From Isoetes taiwanensis (Eukaryota > Streptophyta > Lycopodiopsida > Isoetales > Isoetaceae): DNA of 64,000 nt. The stretch is from contig JAJEKV010000011.1 of NCBI GenBank assembly GCA_021234155.1, forward strand, positions 12,131,255 through 12,195,254. The letters run 5' to 3'. The translations under genes were made by a program, and so were the position numbers. The notes under the pieces were generated by a model that saw nothing but the letters and a program-made list of their open reading frames with translations, did not search any database and was not told the DNA's origin. Positions 23,039 through 35,204 of the stretch are shown one piece after another (the stretch's first letter is position 1; each line of letters starts with the position of its first letter).

Positions 23039-24322
23039 TCAACAGACAGAGGTATAACCTGGCGTCGGCTGGCATAGAACATCGGCTATGGTTGTCCACT
23101 CCATCTGCCCCTCCTGTGCACACTTTGCAGATGGGTCGATTCATGCTATGGCATCACTATAGCCTTCCAGAGACGCAGACTCAAGGCATCACCCTTCGAG
23201 CCTGCTCCAGGGTTCATGAAGCCCTAGTCCGATGAGGCAGGTCAGGGAAGTGTCCCCTTCCAGGATCGCAGTGGTTCCATGGGTGAGCTAGAGAATACGT
23301 GCCGCATCGGCGACCCCCCGCATCCGTGCCCGACTTACTCACCCTAAATCTACTCAAAGTGCAAGGTGCCCCATCACGGGTCACACCTCTACACCCGGGA
23401 GTGTCGGACCCATACCCGCCCTCGTGGGCAGGCTATCAGGCCTAGCCCATTTGTAGGAGTCTCGGGGAGCCTTTTATGTTCATGCAAGACCCCACCCCCA
23501 CTTCACCACCACGTCCCTTTTCGGTGCTAAGCCATTCCATAGCATCTACCCGGTGGTCTCCTCGCATACAATGCCGCAACTAATGGGAAAATACAGGGGA
23601 TCTACCTAGGAGCATACTACTAAACATGGCTCGAGAGGTCTCTACCCCCCCTTAATTCCCCCATTTCAAGAGTAATACTATGCAAAGAACTATCAATCCA
23701 TCCTTTAAGAGCAAGACCGAGAATCGAGATAAAGAGAACTCACCTTTACAATCAAGGGTTAGTTCCTACGAGTAAAAAACACAGAGAGAACGAAAGAAAT
23801 GAACACAACAAGTGCCCAACAGGGGCGCTACTCTAGAAACATCAAGCTATACTAACCACCCACCTGAGTTCCTGCTAGATCCATTATCGTTCGGTAACTC
23901 CATCTTCCCTGGACTTGGGCGCTCAGCAAACGGGGACGCTCAGTGAATCGGACACTCAGCAAAGTTGGGCGCTCAGCAACGTGACGCTCAGTAGCTGCTC
24001 CTCCTCCTCCATCTCCAATTGCTCCTAATTCGAATTGGGGCACAAAAGCCCTAATTTGGGTGTCCAAAATGGAAACCCTGCCTTGCCCAATCGATTTGGG
24101 CCAGGTGGTATGTCATTAATTAACTAATTTGGTATTTTAGTCCTTTTTAATAATAGGATAAGTAAATTCGAATTAGGGTTTTGGGTTAGGTTTCCACCTT
24201 TATAATTTAATTATTAACATAGCTAACCTTAGCTTATGAATAATTAATGTGCCATTAATTATTCTTAGTGACGTGTCATGTATTTATACTTAAATATGCG
24301 TATAAATATGTGGAACGTCACA
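23039..24322 (-). repeat. Inverted LTR copy
   Basis: This is the reverse complement of the same LTR. Its true start (TGTGACG) lies at 24322 on the minus strand, and it stops inside the LTR near the tcaacagacagagg junction, so its 3' part is missing. It is the most diverged of the three and carries a private series of CGCTCAG words (about 23917-24000). Confidence 0.8.
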
Positions 24323-24380
24323 CTCTCCCCACCTTAAAAATGATGTTGTCCTCAGCATCAAGACTACTCTTGTTGCAGGG
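24323..24380 (-). repeat. Inverted internal 3' end with polypurine tract
   Basis: Read on the minus strand: aagactactc region reversed, then GATGCTGAGGACAACATC, then AAGGTGGGGAGAG directly before the LTR start. This is the usual polypurine tract position for plus-strand priming. Confidence 0.65.
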
Positions 24381-25297
24381 CGGTACCAATTACGTCGAAT
24401 GTATATGTCAGCTTTACCTGTGCCCTGTAAATATAACCGTGTCTGTATGTGCCATAAATTTACGAAAATAGCAATAAAACATTAAAGATAATCTATGCTA
24501 AAGATAGAGAGTGTGAGTGTGGAAACATTAAAGATAATCGAAAGCAGCAAGCTATTTAAACACATAATCAAATATAACAGAAGGAGATAATTATGTATGT
24601 CTTACACAAACTTCTGAGAGAATAACGAGACTTAGATTATCTCAGAAGGTTATGAATAGTAATTGATGAAGAACGTGTCCCTGTAGTTCATATCAGAGTA
24701 TAGGCGTAAAAGTGCCAGATACAGTACGATATAATTGTATTAAAGGGTAAGTCTAAATGTGAGGGGCATGTCAAATACTGAGGATAGGACCTTATGAGTT
24801 GTCAGAACTATAACAAAATAGGAAAACAAAATTCTGATACAAAATTTAATTAGCGCTGGCTGTAATTAAATGGATTGCAAAGTGACGGGAGAATATAATA
24901 CATATAAACAGAAGTTAATATCATTAGAATCACTTTCTACTAAACAGTGCGAGCTTAATAACTCCGCATTATAATATAAGAATATAAACAGTGCGAGCTT
25001 TATAACTCCGCATAAAAAGTTGCTTGTGTCTATACCTGTCCATAATATATAATCAATTACACGTGTGTATAGAAGGAATGAATTCAAAATTAGCTATACT
25101 CTGAAAACAGTGAGACTTCCACACACCTTGACTGTTCACTTTTGACAATCCTAGGCAATCATCAGGTCTAATCTATACCTCTACCTTCTATATCCCAGAG
25201 TTACAAGTCATTTCAAACTTAATCACTTTGAACATGACAAAGTCTGTGTGACCTATAATCTCACGCTATCTCTTTAAGGAGGGGAGACTTGTATTGC
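24381..25297. other. Spacer between inverted arms
   Basis: About 917 bp lying between the two inverted internal 3' ends. It holds a short tandem repeat (acagtgcgagctt-ataactccgcat, twice, about 24945-25015) but no open frame I recognise. It may be what is left of internal retrotransposon sequence. Confidence 0.5.
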
Positions 25298-25354
25298 CCA
25301 CAGCAAGAGTAGTCTTGATGCTGAGGACAGCATCACTTTTTAAGGTGGGCAGAA
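25298..25354 (+). repeat. Internal 3' end and polypurine tract before the full LTR
   Basis: agcaagagtagtcttgatgc, then tgaggacagcatc, then aaggtgggcagaa, directly followed by TGTGACATTCC. It mirrors 24323-24380. Confidence 0.65.
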
Positions 25355-27079
25355 TGTGACATTCCACATATTTATACGCCTTTTTTAAGTATAAATACGT
25401 GACACGTCACTATGAATAATTAATGGCACATTAATTATTCATAAGCTAAGGTTAGCTATGTTAATAATTAAATTATAAAGGTGGAAACCTAACCTTAAAC
25501 CCTAATTCGAATTTAGGGCTTAATCTAATATTAAAAGGGCCTAAAATACCAAATTAGCTAATATTAGCCAACCCGGAGCTGCCACCTGGCCCAAATCGAT
25601 TGGGCAAGGGAGAGTTACTAACTTGGGACCCAAATTGGGGTTTTGCACCCCCATTTGCCCCCAATTCGAATTAGGAGCAATTGGAGATGGAGGAGGAGGA
25701 GGAGCAGCCAGGCACCCTTCAGCAAATCGACCAGGAGGAGCAGCAGCTGAGTGCCTACCCTTGCTAAGCGCCTAACTTACCTGTGTGTCCAGTGCTGAGC
25801 GCCAAGTCCAGGGAAGATGGAAGTACCAAATGACAATGGATCCAGCAGGAACTCAGGTGGGTGATTAGTATAGCTTTATGTTCTAGAGTAGCGCCCCTGT
25901 TGGGCACTTGTTGTGTTTTTTCTCATTTTTTAAGAACAGAAAATACACTGCTTTATCTCTGTGCTTTACTTGTAGGAACTAACCCTTGATTGCAAAGGTG
26001 AGTTCTCTTTATCTCTGATTCTGGTCTTGCTCTTAAAGGATGGATTGATAGTCCTTTGTATAGTATTACTCTGGAAATGGGGGAATTAGGGGGGGTAGAG
26101 ACCTCTGAGCCATGTTTAGTAGTATGCTCCTAGGTTGATCCCTGTATTTCCCATTAGTTGCGGCCTGTGTACAGGAGACCACCGGGTCGTAGATGCTATG
26201 GAATGGCTTAGCACCAGAAAAAGGGACGCAGCGGGTGAAGTGGGGGTGGGGTCTTGCATGAACATAAAAGGCTCCCCCGAGACTCCTACAATGGGCTAGG
26301 CCCGATAGCCGGGTCACGTAGGGGCTGGGTATGGGTCCGACACTCCACGGGTGTAGAGGTGTGACCCAGTATGGGGCTTTGCACTTTGAGTAGATTTAGG
26401 GTGAGTAAGTCGGGATGCGGATGCGGGGTCGCTGATGCGGCGCGTATTCTCTAGCTCACCCATGGAACCACCGCGATCCCGAAGGGGACATTTCCACGGC
26501 CCGCCTCATCTGACTAGGGCTTCATGAACCCCGGAGCAGGCTCGGCGGGTGATGCCTTGAGTCTAGCGTCTCCTAAAGGCTATAGTGATGCCATAGCATG
26601 AATCGACCCATCTGCAAAGTGTGCAATGCGGGAGGGGCGAATGGAGTGGACAACCATAGCCGATGTTCTATGCCGATAACGCCAAAGTTATACCTCCGTC
26701 TCGTGATCTCTTGAGACCGAGCCGTCCAGTCCATCCTCACGCAGAGTCGAACCGGGTAGAACCTGGGGTTTGGGGTGTTTTCCTTAGGATTAGATGCATC
26801 TTCTTTGCCGTTAGTACTTGGATGGATGTGCCACCCTTCGTGGTGGTTATTTATATATGCTTTATGCTGTGTGCTAACATGTATTCACGCTTCCGCAACT
26901 TAGGAGTCCCATTGAAGGCGTGGGCCGAATGGCACCTCCGTGTCCTTCACCCGGGCATCTCTCTACGGATGGTCCGAATTAGACGGAGGGCCCTGCCCAT
27001 GGTGAGCTGATTGCCATGGGAGGGGGAAGTCCTTGTATGTATACGTCCAGAGCGCCGTATATATTCAGGGAGCGTCACA
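25355..27079 (+). repeat. Complete 1.7-kb LTR
   Basis: Starts TGTGACATTCC and ends GAGCGTCACA, giving short inverted ends TGTGAC/GTCACA, and is followed by the TTAAG duplication. It is the only copy with both ends and sets the length at 1725 bp. Open frames within it (for example 26663-27010) are not preserved in the other copies. Confidence 0.85.
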
Positions 27080-27084
27080 TTAAG

Positions 27085-27652
27085 CAGCCACCTCTTGGTA
27101 GGTGCTTTATTTTATAGTTATTTCCTATGTATTGTATTCTCTCTTTCCATTTTTGAAATTTTCTCATGCAAGAAAGTTGCTAAAATTTAAATGCATAATT
27201 CTTCTCGTTGTCACAATAGATAAGGAATTTTTATTATCTTCTTTTCTCTCTATGAGGGGAGGTTCAAGCTTAGTAAAATATTTTGTTTTATTCAGTTCTT
27301 TATATTTGACATGTTGGTATGAGATTCAAGGTTCAAATCCTTGCAATCTACCATTTTTCTATGGCCTTTGAAGTGTGTAAGTGTGCCTTCTTTTCTGGTT
27401 GTTTGTCTTTGCTATTATTGGTGCAAGGCAGTTGTACAAGTAACAGATGGAGATTCTTGCACTGCGACTCGCATGAAACCAACAAAGCGCCCATAGATAG
27501 GCTTCTCATTCATCTCAGCAGATTTTCTACAATGGTGGACAGTGGATAGCCGCACACATGCGAACTACCCACGAAAAATAAAGGGAAAATCCAATTATAT
27601 CATTTGGACCCCAAAACAAATACAATGCTAATAGATGAGTGGCTGATGTACC
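27085..27652. other. Gene-less stretch right of the LTR complex
   Basis: AT-rich, no recognised gene. It contains one tRNA-like T-arm (27327-27343) without the rest of a tRNA. Confidence 0.5.
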
Positions 27653-27733
27653 TGCCGAAAGCTTATCACCGGGATTAAAAAACCCCGCCCTTTCGGGTTT
27701 TCGAGGAAAAACCCTAGTGATAAGCTTTCGGCA
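27653..27733. mobile_element. 81-bp foldback element with perfect 17-bp ends
   Basis: It begins TGCCGAAAGCTTATCAC and ends with the exact reverse complement. The interior holds aaaaccccgccctttc and gggttttcgagg, which recur in the hairpin at 36747-36807. Confidence 0.7.
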
Positions 27734-29328
27734 AGGGGCTTAGACAAACGTAAGGCATAGAATCGCTCCCAAAAACCCGCGCATGGAGAAGTCAAAACGG
27801 ATGGCGCTCGCCAACCTGTACCTGCACATCACCAACAACAAACGAGAAACATACCAAAGAATAGCATCACCCAGTGGGTGGAAAAAAAGCATCACCCACC
27901 GGGTGGAAAAACATGATAAACAGAACTTGTACAAAATATAATAAACAAAGAAGGGGGGGAGGGTGGGTTCAAAGAGAATAAGGTACTGCTGAGAGAAGAG
28001 GAAGCGCCGATGAAACGTCGATGAAGAACTCTGCAATAAGTAGCGAACACCCAACCTGATGAACGGCCCAAAACGCATGCGATGCATGCATGCGATGCAT
28101 GCTCGTCTTGAGCAAGAATGCCGATTCGCTACGCGAATCGACGATATGGTTGATATGTCTAGAAAGCTGCAGAAGTTTGATATGCTGGCAACTATTTCTA
28201 GATTGGCAGTCTTGCAAACTTCAGTAAATTAGCAACGGGACATGCTATTGATGCTTGGAGCACGAATGAAATGGAATTGGTTTAAGGATATATACCAGAG
28301 GATGCCACATGCAGGTACATTAGTTCTGTATGGTAATCATGTCTTCCGTATCAACATACTATAGGTAGAAATTGCGCCATCTATAATTTGGTGAACATTT
28401 GCTGTGCCACATTTTTACTAATCTGTTTTTTGGTCATTGAAGCACCCGGATTTGAATAGTGGCTTGAACGATTGCATCAATAGTTGCCGTAGAAAATGTC
28501 TTCTATAGAATGTATCTAACTCAGTGTGATGGAAGTTTCGGCCTATAGAAGAAACGTAAGGCTTTGTTTTTAACATTTTTAGCAGGCCGAATTTGAAGAA
28601 GGGTTCAGTTCTATGCAGCCCGAATTCATTTTGCTCTATGAAGGTAAACTAACCTTTTGTAATTCTTTACTAAAATAGCATTTTCTATTTCGTTTATGTT
28701 CTTTCTCCACTCAAGACTAAGTGCATATAACAGAACTCTTTCTGCTATGCTGGCTATTAATCAATGGAAGCAAGGCATTGACATTCCTATCTACTGGTAT
28801 TTCTGCAGGGTTTTCACTCTTGGAGCGAAGGCATAGACCTGGCAAAAATTGCACAATATAGCCACCTTGCAGTTTTCTAACCTGATGATTTATGGAAGTG
28901 CCCAATGGTCTTTAGACCAGTGCCCGATGTGCACGATATATCTCGTATCTCTATAAGTGGATAGCTAATTCATAGCTGTGCCTGAATTTCTGGACAACAA
29001 TTTCCCCTCTACCAAACATTCACCATTAACGCTTTATGGTAAGTCTTTTAACACAGGTTTCTTTGTTGTTTCAATCATTCTAACACGTAAAGGTTCGAGT
29101 TCTTTCACCTATAAAAGGATAATTTACCATTTTTCTACTTCAAAAACAAATGACACCTAAGTAGTCTATAGTTTGGAATGACATGATGTTTATATTATGC
29201 AATTTTTGTTAAGTTGCCATTCAGAATAGTTTCGAAATGTTGCCTTATACATTTAGGACCTCTGTGACATTTAGGGACATTTAGGTTAATCTGGGACATC
29301 AACAGAGGAATTGGCCTTAGTGTTTCCT
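27734..29328. other. Gene-less stretch
   Basis: No supported gene. There is a short palindromic run built from gcatgcgatgc (about 28075-28101) and a small direct repeat (catcacccagtgggtgg / catcacccaccgggtgg, about 27867-27905). Confidence 0.5.
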
Positions 29329-32059
29329 TCATGCATTTAGGGATGGAAGCTTTACAATGGCTGGTTCTGACCATAAAAGCCAGCCACATGCGAGATGAAA
29401 AGCTCGTTTCCGTAGTTTGGGCCAAGCATCAGGATAGATAGCAAGCAAAATTTGCTGGCTAGATCGAGACGTGCCAAATAGGGTCAACAACCAAGACCAT
29501 GCCTGCCGAAGCCACTCATACAAGAAGAAACAATGCTCAATACTCTCAACCCTTTGCTGGCATAAAGGACAGAGCTTTGAAATCCGAATATCCATTTTAT
29601 GGACTAACCTGTTGACTCTGAGGCATCTATGGATCACTTGCCACCACAAAACTACTACTTTGGGATGAAGCAGCTTATCCCATACCCATATCCAAACACT
29701 TTTCCATTGTGGCTGAGGGACCTGAAGATGCCACCTATTAGATGGAGGCAGAATTTCAGAATGCAAAAGCAATTTATACACGGAAGACACAAAGCGCCCT
29801 GGCTGGATATCCTGATGGCAACCCCATACGACGACCTCAATCTGTGGACCAGAATCCTGTGGCAACAATGCAGCAATATGATTCCAGATTACTCTGTCCC
29901 ATCTGTACAACAAGAACTTTGTTCTAAATGCTTCCCATGACATGAGATGACCAGACTCATACCAAGCTGCAATAGTGCTTATACCAGCTGCTATCCATCG
30001 TCGTTGTGTCTTTGGATGAACAATCACACTTAGAGGCACATTCTCTGGAGTGTTCTGCAAAGGAATCCACCAGCATGGAGTGGACACCTGAAGACAAACC
30101 TCAGGATTAATATGAAAAACAGACCTGACAGTGTCCCAAGCAGCAAGCAACCCCTTTAGAAAGGGAGAAGCATTAGGATACGGATGCATACGATAAAGCA
30201 AAGCCCAAGGAAGGAGGGGATTAATGGTGGCCTTATGAAATGGGAGACAATGCTGAATCGACTGCACCAACAACCTCAGGCCAGGAGAATCATCCTTACC
30301 AATGAAAATCCTCCAAATAAACTTTGATATCATCACCTTGCTTTGGAGGTGAAAATCCAACATACCAAGACCACCAGCTGCCTTAGGTCTAATGCATTTC
30401 GCCCAAGCTACCTTGACCACCGCTCCTACTCATTTCCACCCCAAATAAAATTTCTAACGATACGCACAATCTCCTCCATCTTACACTGCGGAGCTAATAG
30501 AGCAGACGCCATGTAGACATGAGTATTACTAATAACACATTTAGCCACAGTGATTCTACCGGGCATGGACAGTTTAGCTGTATTCCACCAAAACAAGTGC
30601 TTTTGCAACCCACTAATGATTTCATCCCAAGCATCTGAAGCCGAGACGTGAATTCTAACTGGGATACCAAGCAACTTTGTGGTATTGCCATGCAGAAGAA
30701 TCTTCCATGGATAGTCCAAAACACAGGGAGGGATGGGACTGTCCAACGTCCACAAAGCTGTACATTTTTTCCACCCTACAAGAACTCCTGATGCTAAGGA
30801 GAATGTCTAATAATAGCTTAGCATTACGAAGATTCTCAGCCTCGGCAATTAGGAACAAAAAAGTGTCATCGGCATATTGGTTACATACCTCTTGAGAACC
30901 ATCGTCCATTGGGAGGCCTTGAATAACGCCATCTTGGGTAGCCACGGAGAAGAGCTGGGATAATACTTCTGCCACAATTGTGAAAAGCAAGGGTGCTAAG
31001 GGACAACCTTGCCGAATTCCTCTACCCACTACCAAAATATCAGATGGCTCGCCCTGGAACAGTAGATCTGGCTGATGTATGGAGCTTCATGGCATTCCTT
31101 GTGAATGACTCCCCAAACCCACGTGCAAGAAGACACTTCTCCAAGAAACCCCAATCAACACTATCGTAAGCTTTAGCAAAATCAAGCTTAAGATACATTG
31201 CTCTATGATCCTGTAACCGGACCCAATATATTCCTTCATATGCAGCAGCTACATTGTTGAGAATACAATGGCGAGGGAGAAAGCCAGATTGTGTTGACGA
31301 GATAGCGTCAGCCAAGATGTCTCGGACCTTTTCTGCCAATGTCTTAGCAAAGATCTTGTATACAGAGGAAAGCAATGTTTAGGGCGCCAGTCAGAAATAA
31401 TCTTGGGTTCCTTGCTCTTTGGAATGAGAGAGATACAACCTATATTCAAAATCTTATCAAGGCTCCTAAATCTCTGAAACTCACATAAGGCATCATATAT
31501 GTGATCCTCCAACCAGTCCCAGCACTTCTGAAAGAATTCAATAGGAAAGCCATCAAGACCAGGGCACTTGTCCCTTTTCAAGAGAGACACAACTGCTTTT
31601 AGGTCCTCCTTCACGATATTGGACTCAAGAAGCAACCTCTGGTCTTCAGAAATAATGCGACGCACCTTAGTCAACACGGCCTTGCATGTCCTTCTGAAAG
31701 GGCAATGGGTGTCGTGCAAAGAATGAAGAAAAGTGACGATGAAGATACTGCTTAAGATTCACAGGATCGGAGATAAGAGCGCCATCTGGCAATACCAAAG
31801 AATGTATAGAAGTGGCGAGTTTCCTTCTTCTTGCAGCCGCAAAAAAGAACCGGGTACATCTATCTCCATCCTTGAACCACTGCAACCCTGCCTTCACCTT
31901 GGCTTCAGTAACTTTTACAGTTTCCATAGCCTTGATCTGAGATAATAACTCCTTTTCTCTGACTCCACTAGTATGGCCACGAGCGTGAAGTACTTCTAAT
32001 TCCTGATACAATGCAGTCAATAGTCCTCTCGCTTTAGCAATATACGTTGAATGATCCAA
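29329..32059 (-). pseudogene. Decayed LINE reverse-transcriptase region
   Basis: Fragments in order on the minus strand: pre-RT linker with ARRRKLATSIHSLVLPDG (32059-31667); RT fingers with KRDKCPGLDGFPIEFFQKCW and SLIPKSKEP (31719-31249); palm motif KLDFAKAYDSVDW (31375-31040); GIRQGCPLAPLLF and the catalytic YADDTFLFL (31035-30655, aspartates near 30870); thumb (30755-30426); and a carboxy-terminal zf-RVT-like domain, LWWQVIHRCLRVN then CPLCQQRVESIEHCFF (30420-29329). This order is that of plant L1-type LINE ORF2. There are at least four frame changes, and the amino-terminal endonuclease and ORF1 are absent, so it is a 5'-truncated dead copy. No clear poly(A) tail was found on the 3' side. 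Confidence 0.85.
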
Positions 32060-32518
32060 CCCCTATTGCGTTATAACTAAACCATGGAAAAAAATCACGC
32101 CAAGGCATAACATGGCAAACAAATCCTTTCCTCCGTTCGGGAAACTTTTTAATGTTAGACTACAAATTTTCCTACGGTTGCCTATATTAACCTTCTAATT
32201 CACAATCTCAACCTACAATTTCCTACAAAGAATGGGAAGACCATGTAAATTTCCTGTAATATATCAGAATGCCAAGTTTGTTTCCTACAAGAAATCACAA
32301 CAGCATGTCCAATTTTCTTGCAACAAGTGAAACAACATATAAGTTGATAGATAAAAAGACAAATTGATGTATAATAGATATAAGACAAGGTACTTAAACT
32401 TAAAATATGATATAAATACGACAAGAGTTTAGATCAGGAAAATTGCACATGTATTAAGACTAAAATGATACATAGATATAAGAGTCTCCAAAAAGAATAG
32501 GTTCATCAATCAGATTCA
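32060..32518. other. Intergenic, between LINE and hAT-type gene
   Basis: AT-rich, with no gene or repeat that I recognise. Confidence 0.4.
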
Positions 32519-34732
32519 TCATCCTCGGTCTCCTCCACATTTATGCGTGTTACTTTGGAACTTGAATTCTTTAGAAAAGATATGACGATATTTTGCACCA
32601 GATTTCCAAACCTGAAAAGCTCCATCAAAATTAAAATCCTCAATGACTTCCATGGAAGGACCTTCAATTGCAACTCTCATGAGCGAATCAGCCCCCTCTA
32701 CTTTCAGCCGTCTTTAATATGATTCATCTGGCTGAATCCCCTTTCACAAATTGCCGTGCTTGAGCATTGAACCAAACCAACTGTTGCAAGCTTCACCATT
32801 TCAGCATACTTGTCCTCCCTCAATATTTTTTGGGAAAGAATGATCGACCAGGCATCCAAAAAGCTTTTTCCCTTCCATTCTGTACTTGCTTGCATCTTAA
32901 ACTTCCTGAATTCAAACATAAACTTATCTGCATTTATAAAACCATCAAATTTGAGCCCTCCAACCTGACGGGGTTCTCCATAGAATTTCAGCAAGATATT
33001 AGCCTCATTCAGCCTAAATTCTTTCATTTTCTTTGTTGCACTTGGCACATGAGCAGGTGAAAATATTTTAAAGCATGACAAAGTCTCATGGTCTTTGAAT
33101 CTTCCATCTAATGTAGCTATAACAGCCTTAGCAAAATTACTTTGGAACTCAAGAGCCTCGGTTAGATCATTACCTTCTACGCTCCTGGTCATTTGGATGT
33201 ACATATCTCCCTTGACAGCTCCTCTAAGGGCAGCAAGATATCCATCCGGCCTGCCATAAGTAGGAATGATTGGAAATCCTTTGCTATCCTTCAAACTGCT
33301 ATTTAGATCAAGTTCCTCATCCAAGAACTCAATTTGAATTTGATCCTTCGTGCCATTCACAAGACTACCTATTGATGTCACATCCACCCAATCCTTTTGA
33401 AAATCACAACTCAATGTGGTTAAGTGATGCAAAATATCAGCTAAAAAATGTAATACATAAACAACTTTGAATTCCCTCAACTGATCATATATGGCAGCAT
33501 CATTTCCTTTGAAAACCAGCATTGCGGGCTCATAGCATTCACATAACTTCTCAACTGCATGGTGTCTGCTCAGCCACCTTGTTGTTGAAATAGATTCCAG
33601 CCTCAAAGTTGAGTAAGCAAGTTCCTCCTCTAATTCCCTTAACATAGCTCCCCTCTGCGCACTACGTGCAAAATAACTTGCAGCCCCATTAACCAACTTA
33701 TCAATCTTCTCACACATAGGCTTACAACTCGATTGTTTGGCACACAAATTGGTCCTATGTGCAACACAATGTATGGATGTCATAAAAGGGTTATACTCTT
33801 TTAGCCTAGTCGCCACACCTGTTCTGCACCCAGTCATAACACTAGCCCCATCTGAACCAAAGCCAATCATTTTACTCAACTCCAATTCACCTTCCAAAAG
33901 CTTCTTAACAATTGCTGCAGTAATTGCTTCTGCATCACTGGCCTGTAATGACAGCAAGCCTAAATATGACATCTTAGGCTGAAAATTATCCAAGTAAGTG
34001 ACATAAATGATCAGATGTTGCTGCACACTAATATCAGTTGCCTCATCAACCATTATTCCAAACCAAGGGCTTTTTTTAATGTTCTTTAGCAGATTCTGCA
34101 GTAAGGATTTGCTGATGCATTTTATAAAATAGCTACAAGCCTTATCATCATTATACATTGTTGGAGCATATGATCCACAACTTCTAATAAGATGTAACAT
34201 AGAACCAAACTTTCTATAAGCAAGATCTTCCTTACCAATATAATAAGCACATTTCAACAAGGTTAAAACCTCCTCCTCCACTTTTTCTTTCCTCAGTTCC
34301 TCTACTTTGTGTAACGAATCCTTCCCCTTTTGTGCTACCCAAATGCTGACCGCTTTAAGCATGCTCTTTAAAAGCTGAGGTCCTCAAGTTTGTGGCATCT
34401 TCTAATCCAAATGGGCTCCTACATTTTGGATATGCTTTGTAATACTTACAAAAAGCTCTACCTTTGTCATAACTGAATTCTAGCCAATCATGGTCATCCA
34501 ACCACTGCTCTCTAAAAATCTTTTGGGCTTGCTTAATCCGCTCATGCTCCGCATTGAGTTCCTGAGTATGCGCTGCCACTTCATTTGCAACAGCTGCTAA
34601 ACTATCAGCATTAGTTTCAGCCTGAAATATTTCTTGCTCCCTTGCAAAACCACGCATCTGCAAAATTGATGCTTGGCCCTTTTGTCTGCTACCTTCCTTC
34701 TTTCTCACATCTTTCATACGCGAAGGCCTCAT
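32519..34732 (-). pseudogene. hAT-type transposase gene (TTF zinc finger, DUF4371, dimerisation end)
   Basis: The first part (34732-34357) carries a basic amino end, a coiled segment and a TTF-type finger start (AFCKYYKAYPKC). After a frame change near 34360 comes a 552-codon open frame (34362-32704) with the DUF4371/RNase H core: GIMVDEATDIS (first catalytic aspartate), IGFGSDGASVMTG (second), IHCVAHRTNL, then a hAT dimerisation end TVGLVQCSSTAICERGFSQM. One TGA at about 32704-32706 separates this from in-frame continuing code (LMRVAIEGPSMEVIEDF) down to 32519. Just upstream of the chosen ATG is TTTTTCTTGCAG, a good splice acceptor, so a 5' non-coding exon is possible. Only one frameshift and one stop: recently disabled, or with sequencing faults. 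It resembles plant and animal ZNF862-like hAT proteins. No terminal repeats were identified. Confidence 0.85.
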
Positions 34733-35204
34733 CGAGAAAAAGCTGCAAGAAAAACAGCCACAAGTCACATCGACAAGCAAGCTTAGAGCCCGATACACAA
34801 CTAGATACTCCTGCTTCAATAAATTAAGTTGAATAAAGGCAACAAGCTTAAGCAGATGATCCATGCCACTTATGATAACATATGCACTTTAATACTGCAT
34901 CACAAACAGCAAAAATTTGATGCCATTGCTATGTTAATAATGCAGGTGTTAATAATGCAGGCAGAAAAGATAAGCCACAAAAAAGAGGAGCACAACATAA
35001 CATCAAACATAAGTTTCATTCAATAGCCATTTACATAAGTTTCATCAGACCCATTTACCCATTTACCATCAGACCCACTTGATTAATATCAGACCCTTTC
35101 TAGATAGCATGGATAGACAAGCTGATACCTGTACACATTTGATTAATAGCAGACCCATTTACCCATTTACCATCAGATCCATTTGATTAATATCAGACCC
35201 ATTC
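34733..35204. repeat. Upstream flank with duplicated ATCAGACCCA motifs
   Basis: The strings acccatttaccatcaga and ttgattaatatcagaccc occur twice (about 35040-35105 and 35148-35205), leading into the larger tandem array. No gene is seen. Confidence 0.55.

Larger units (their letters stand above)
17571..27084 (+). mobile_element. Nested LTR-retrotransposon complex bounded by TTAAG duplication
   Basis: TTAAG at 17571-17575 directly precedes TGTGACGTTCC, and TTAAG at 27080-27084 directly follows GCGTCACA. TG...CA ends plus a matching 5-bp duplication are the hallmarks of one LTR-element insertion. Inside are an interrupted first LTR (17576-17751, resuming about 21527-23038), an inverted LTR copy (23039-24322), a 0.9-kb spacer, and a full LTR (25355-27079). 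No gag or pol remains. The GATGCTGAGGAC...TTTAAGGTGGG sequence before the LTRs is typical of the 3' end of plant Ty3/gypsy internal regions. Confidence 0.7.

Noticed and set aside
22058-23235. Open frames within the LTR copies
   Set aside because: They are not preserved among the three LTR copies and have no recognisable domain.
27327-27343. tRNA-like T-arm (caagg-ttcaaat-ccttg)
   Set aside because: A good T stem and loop, but no matching acceptor, D or anticodon arms could be placed upstream.
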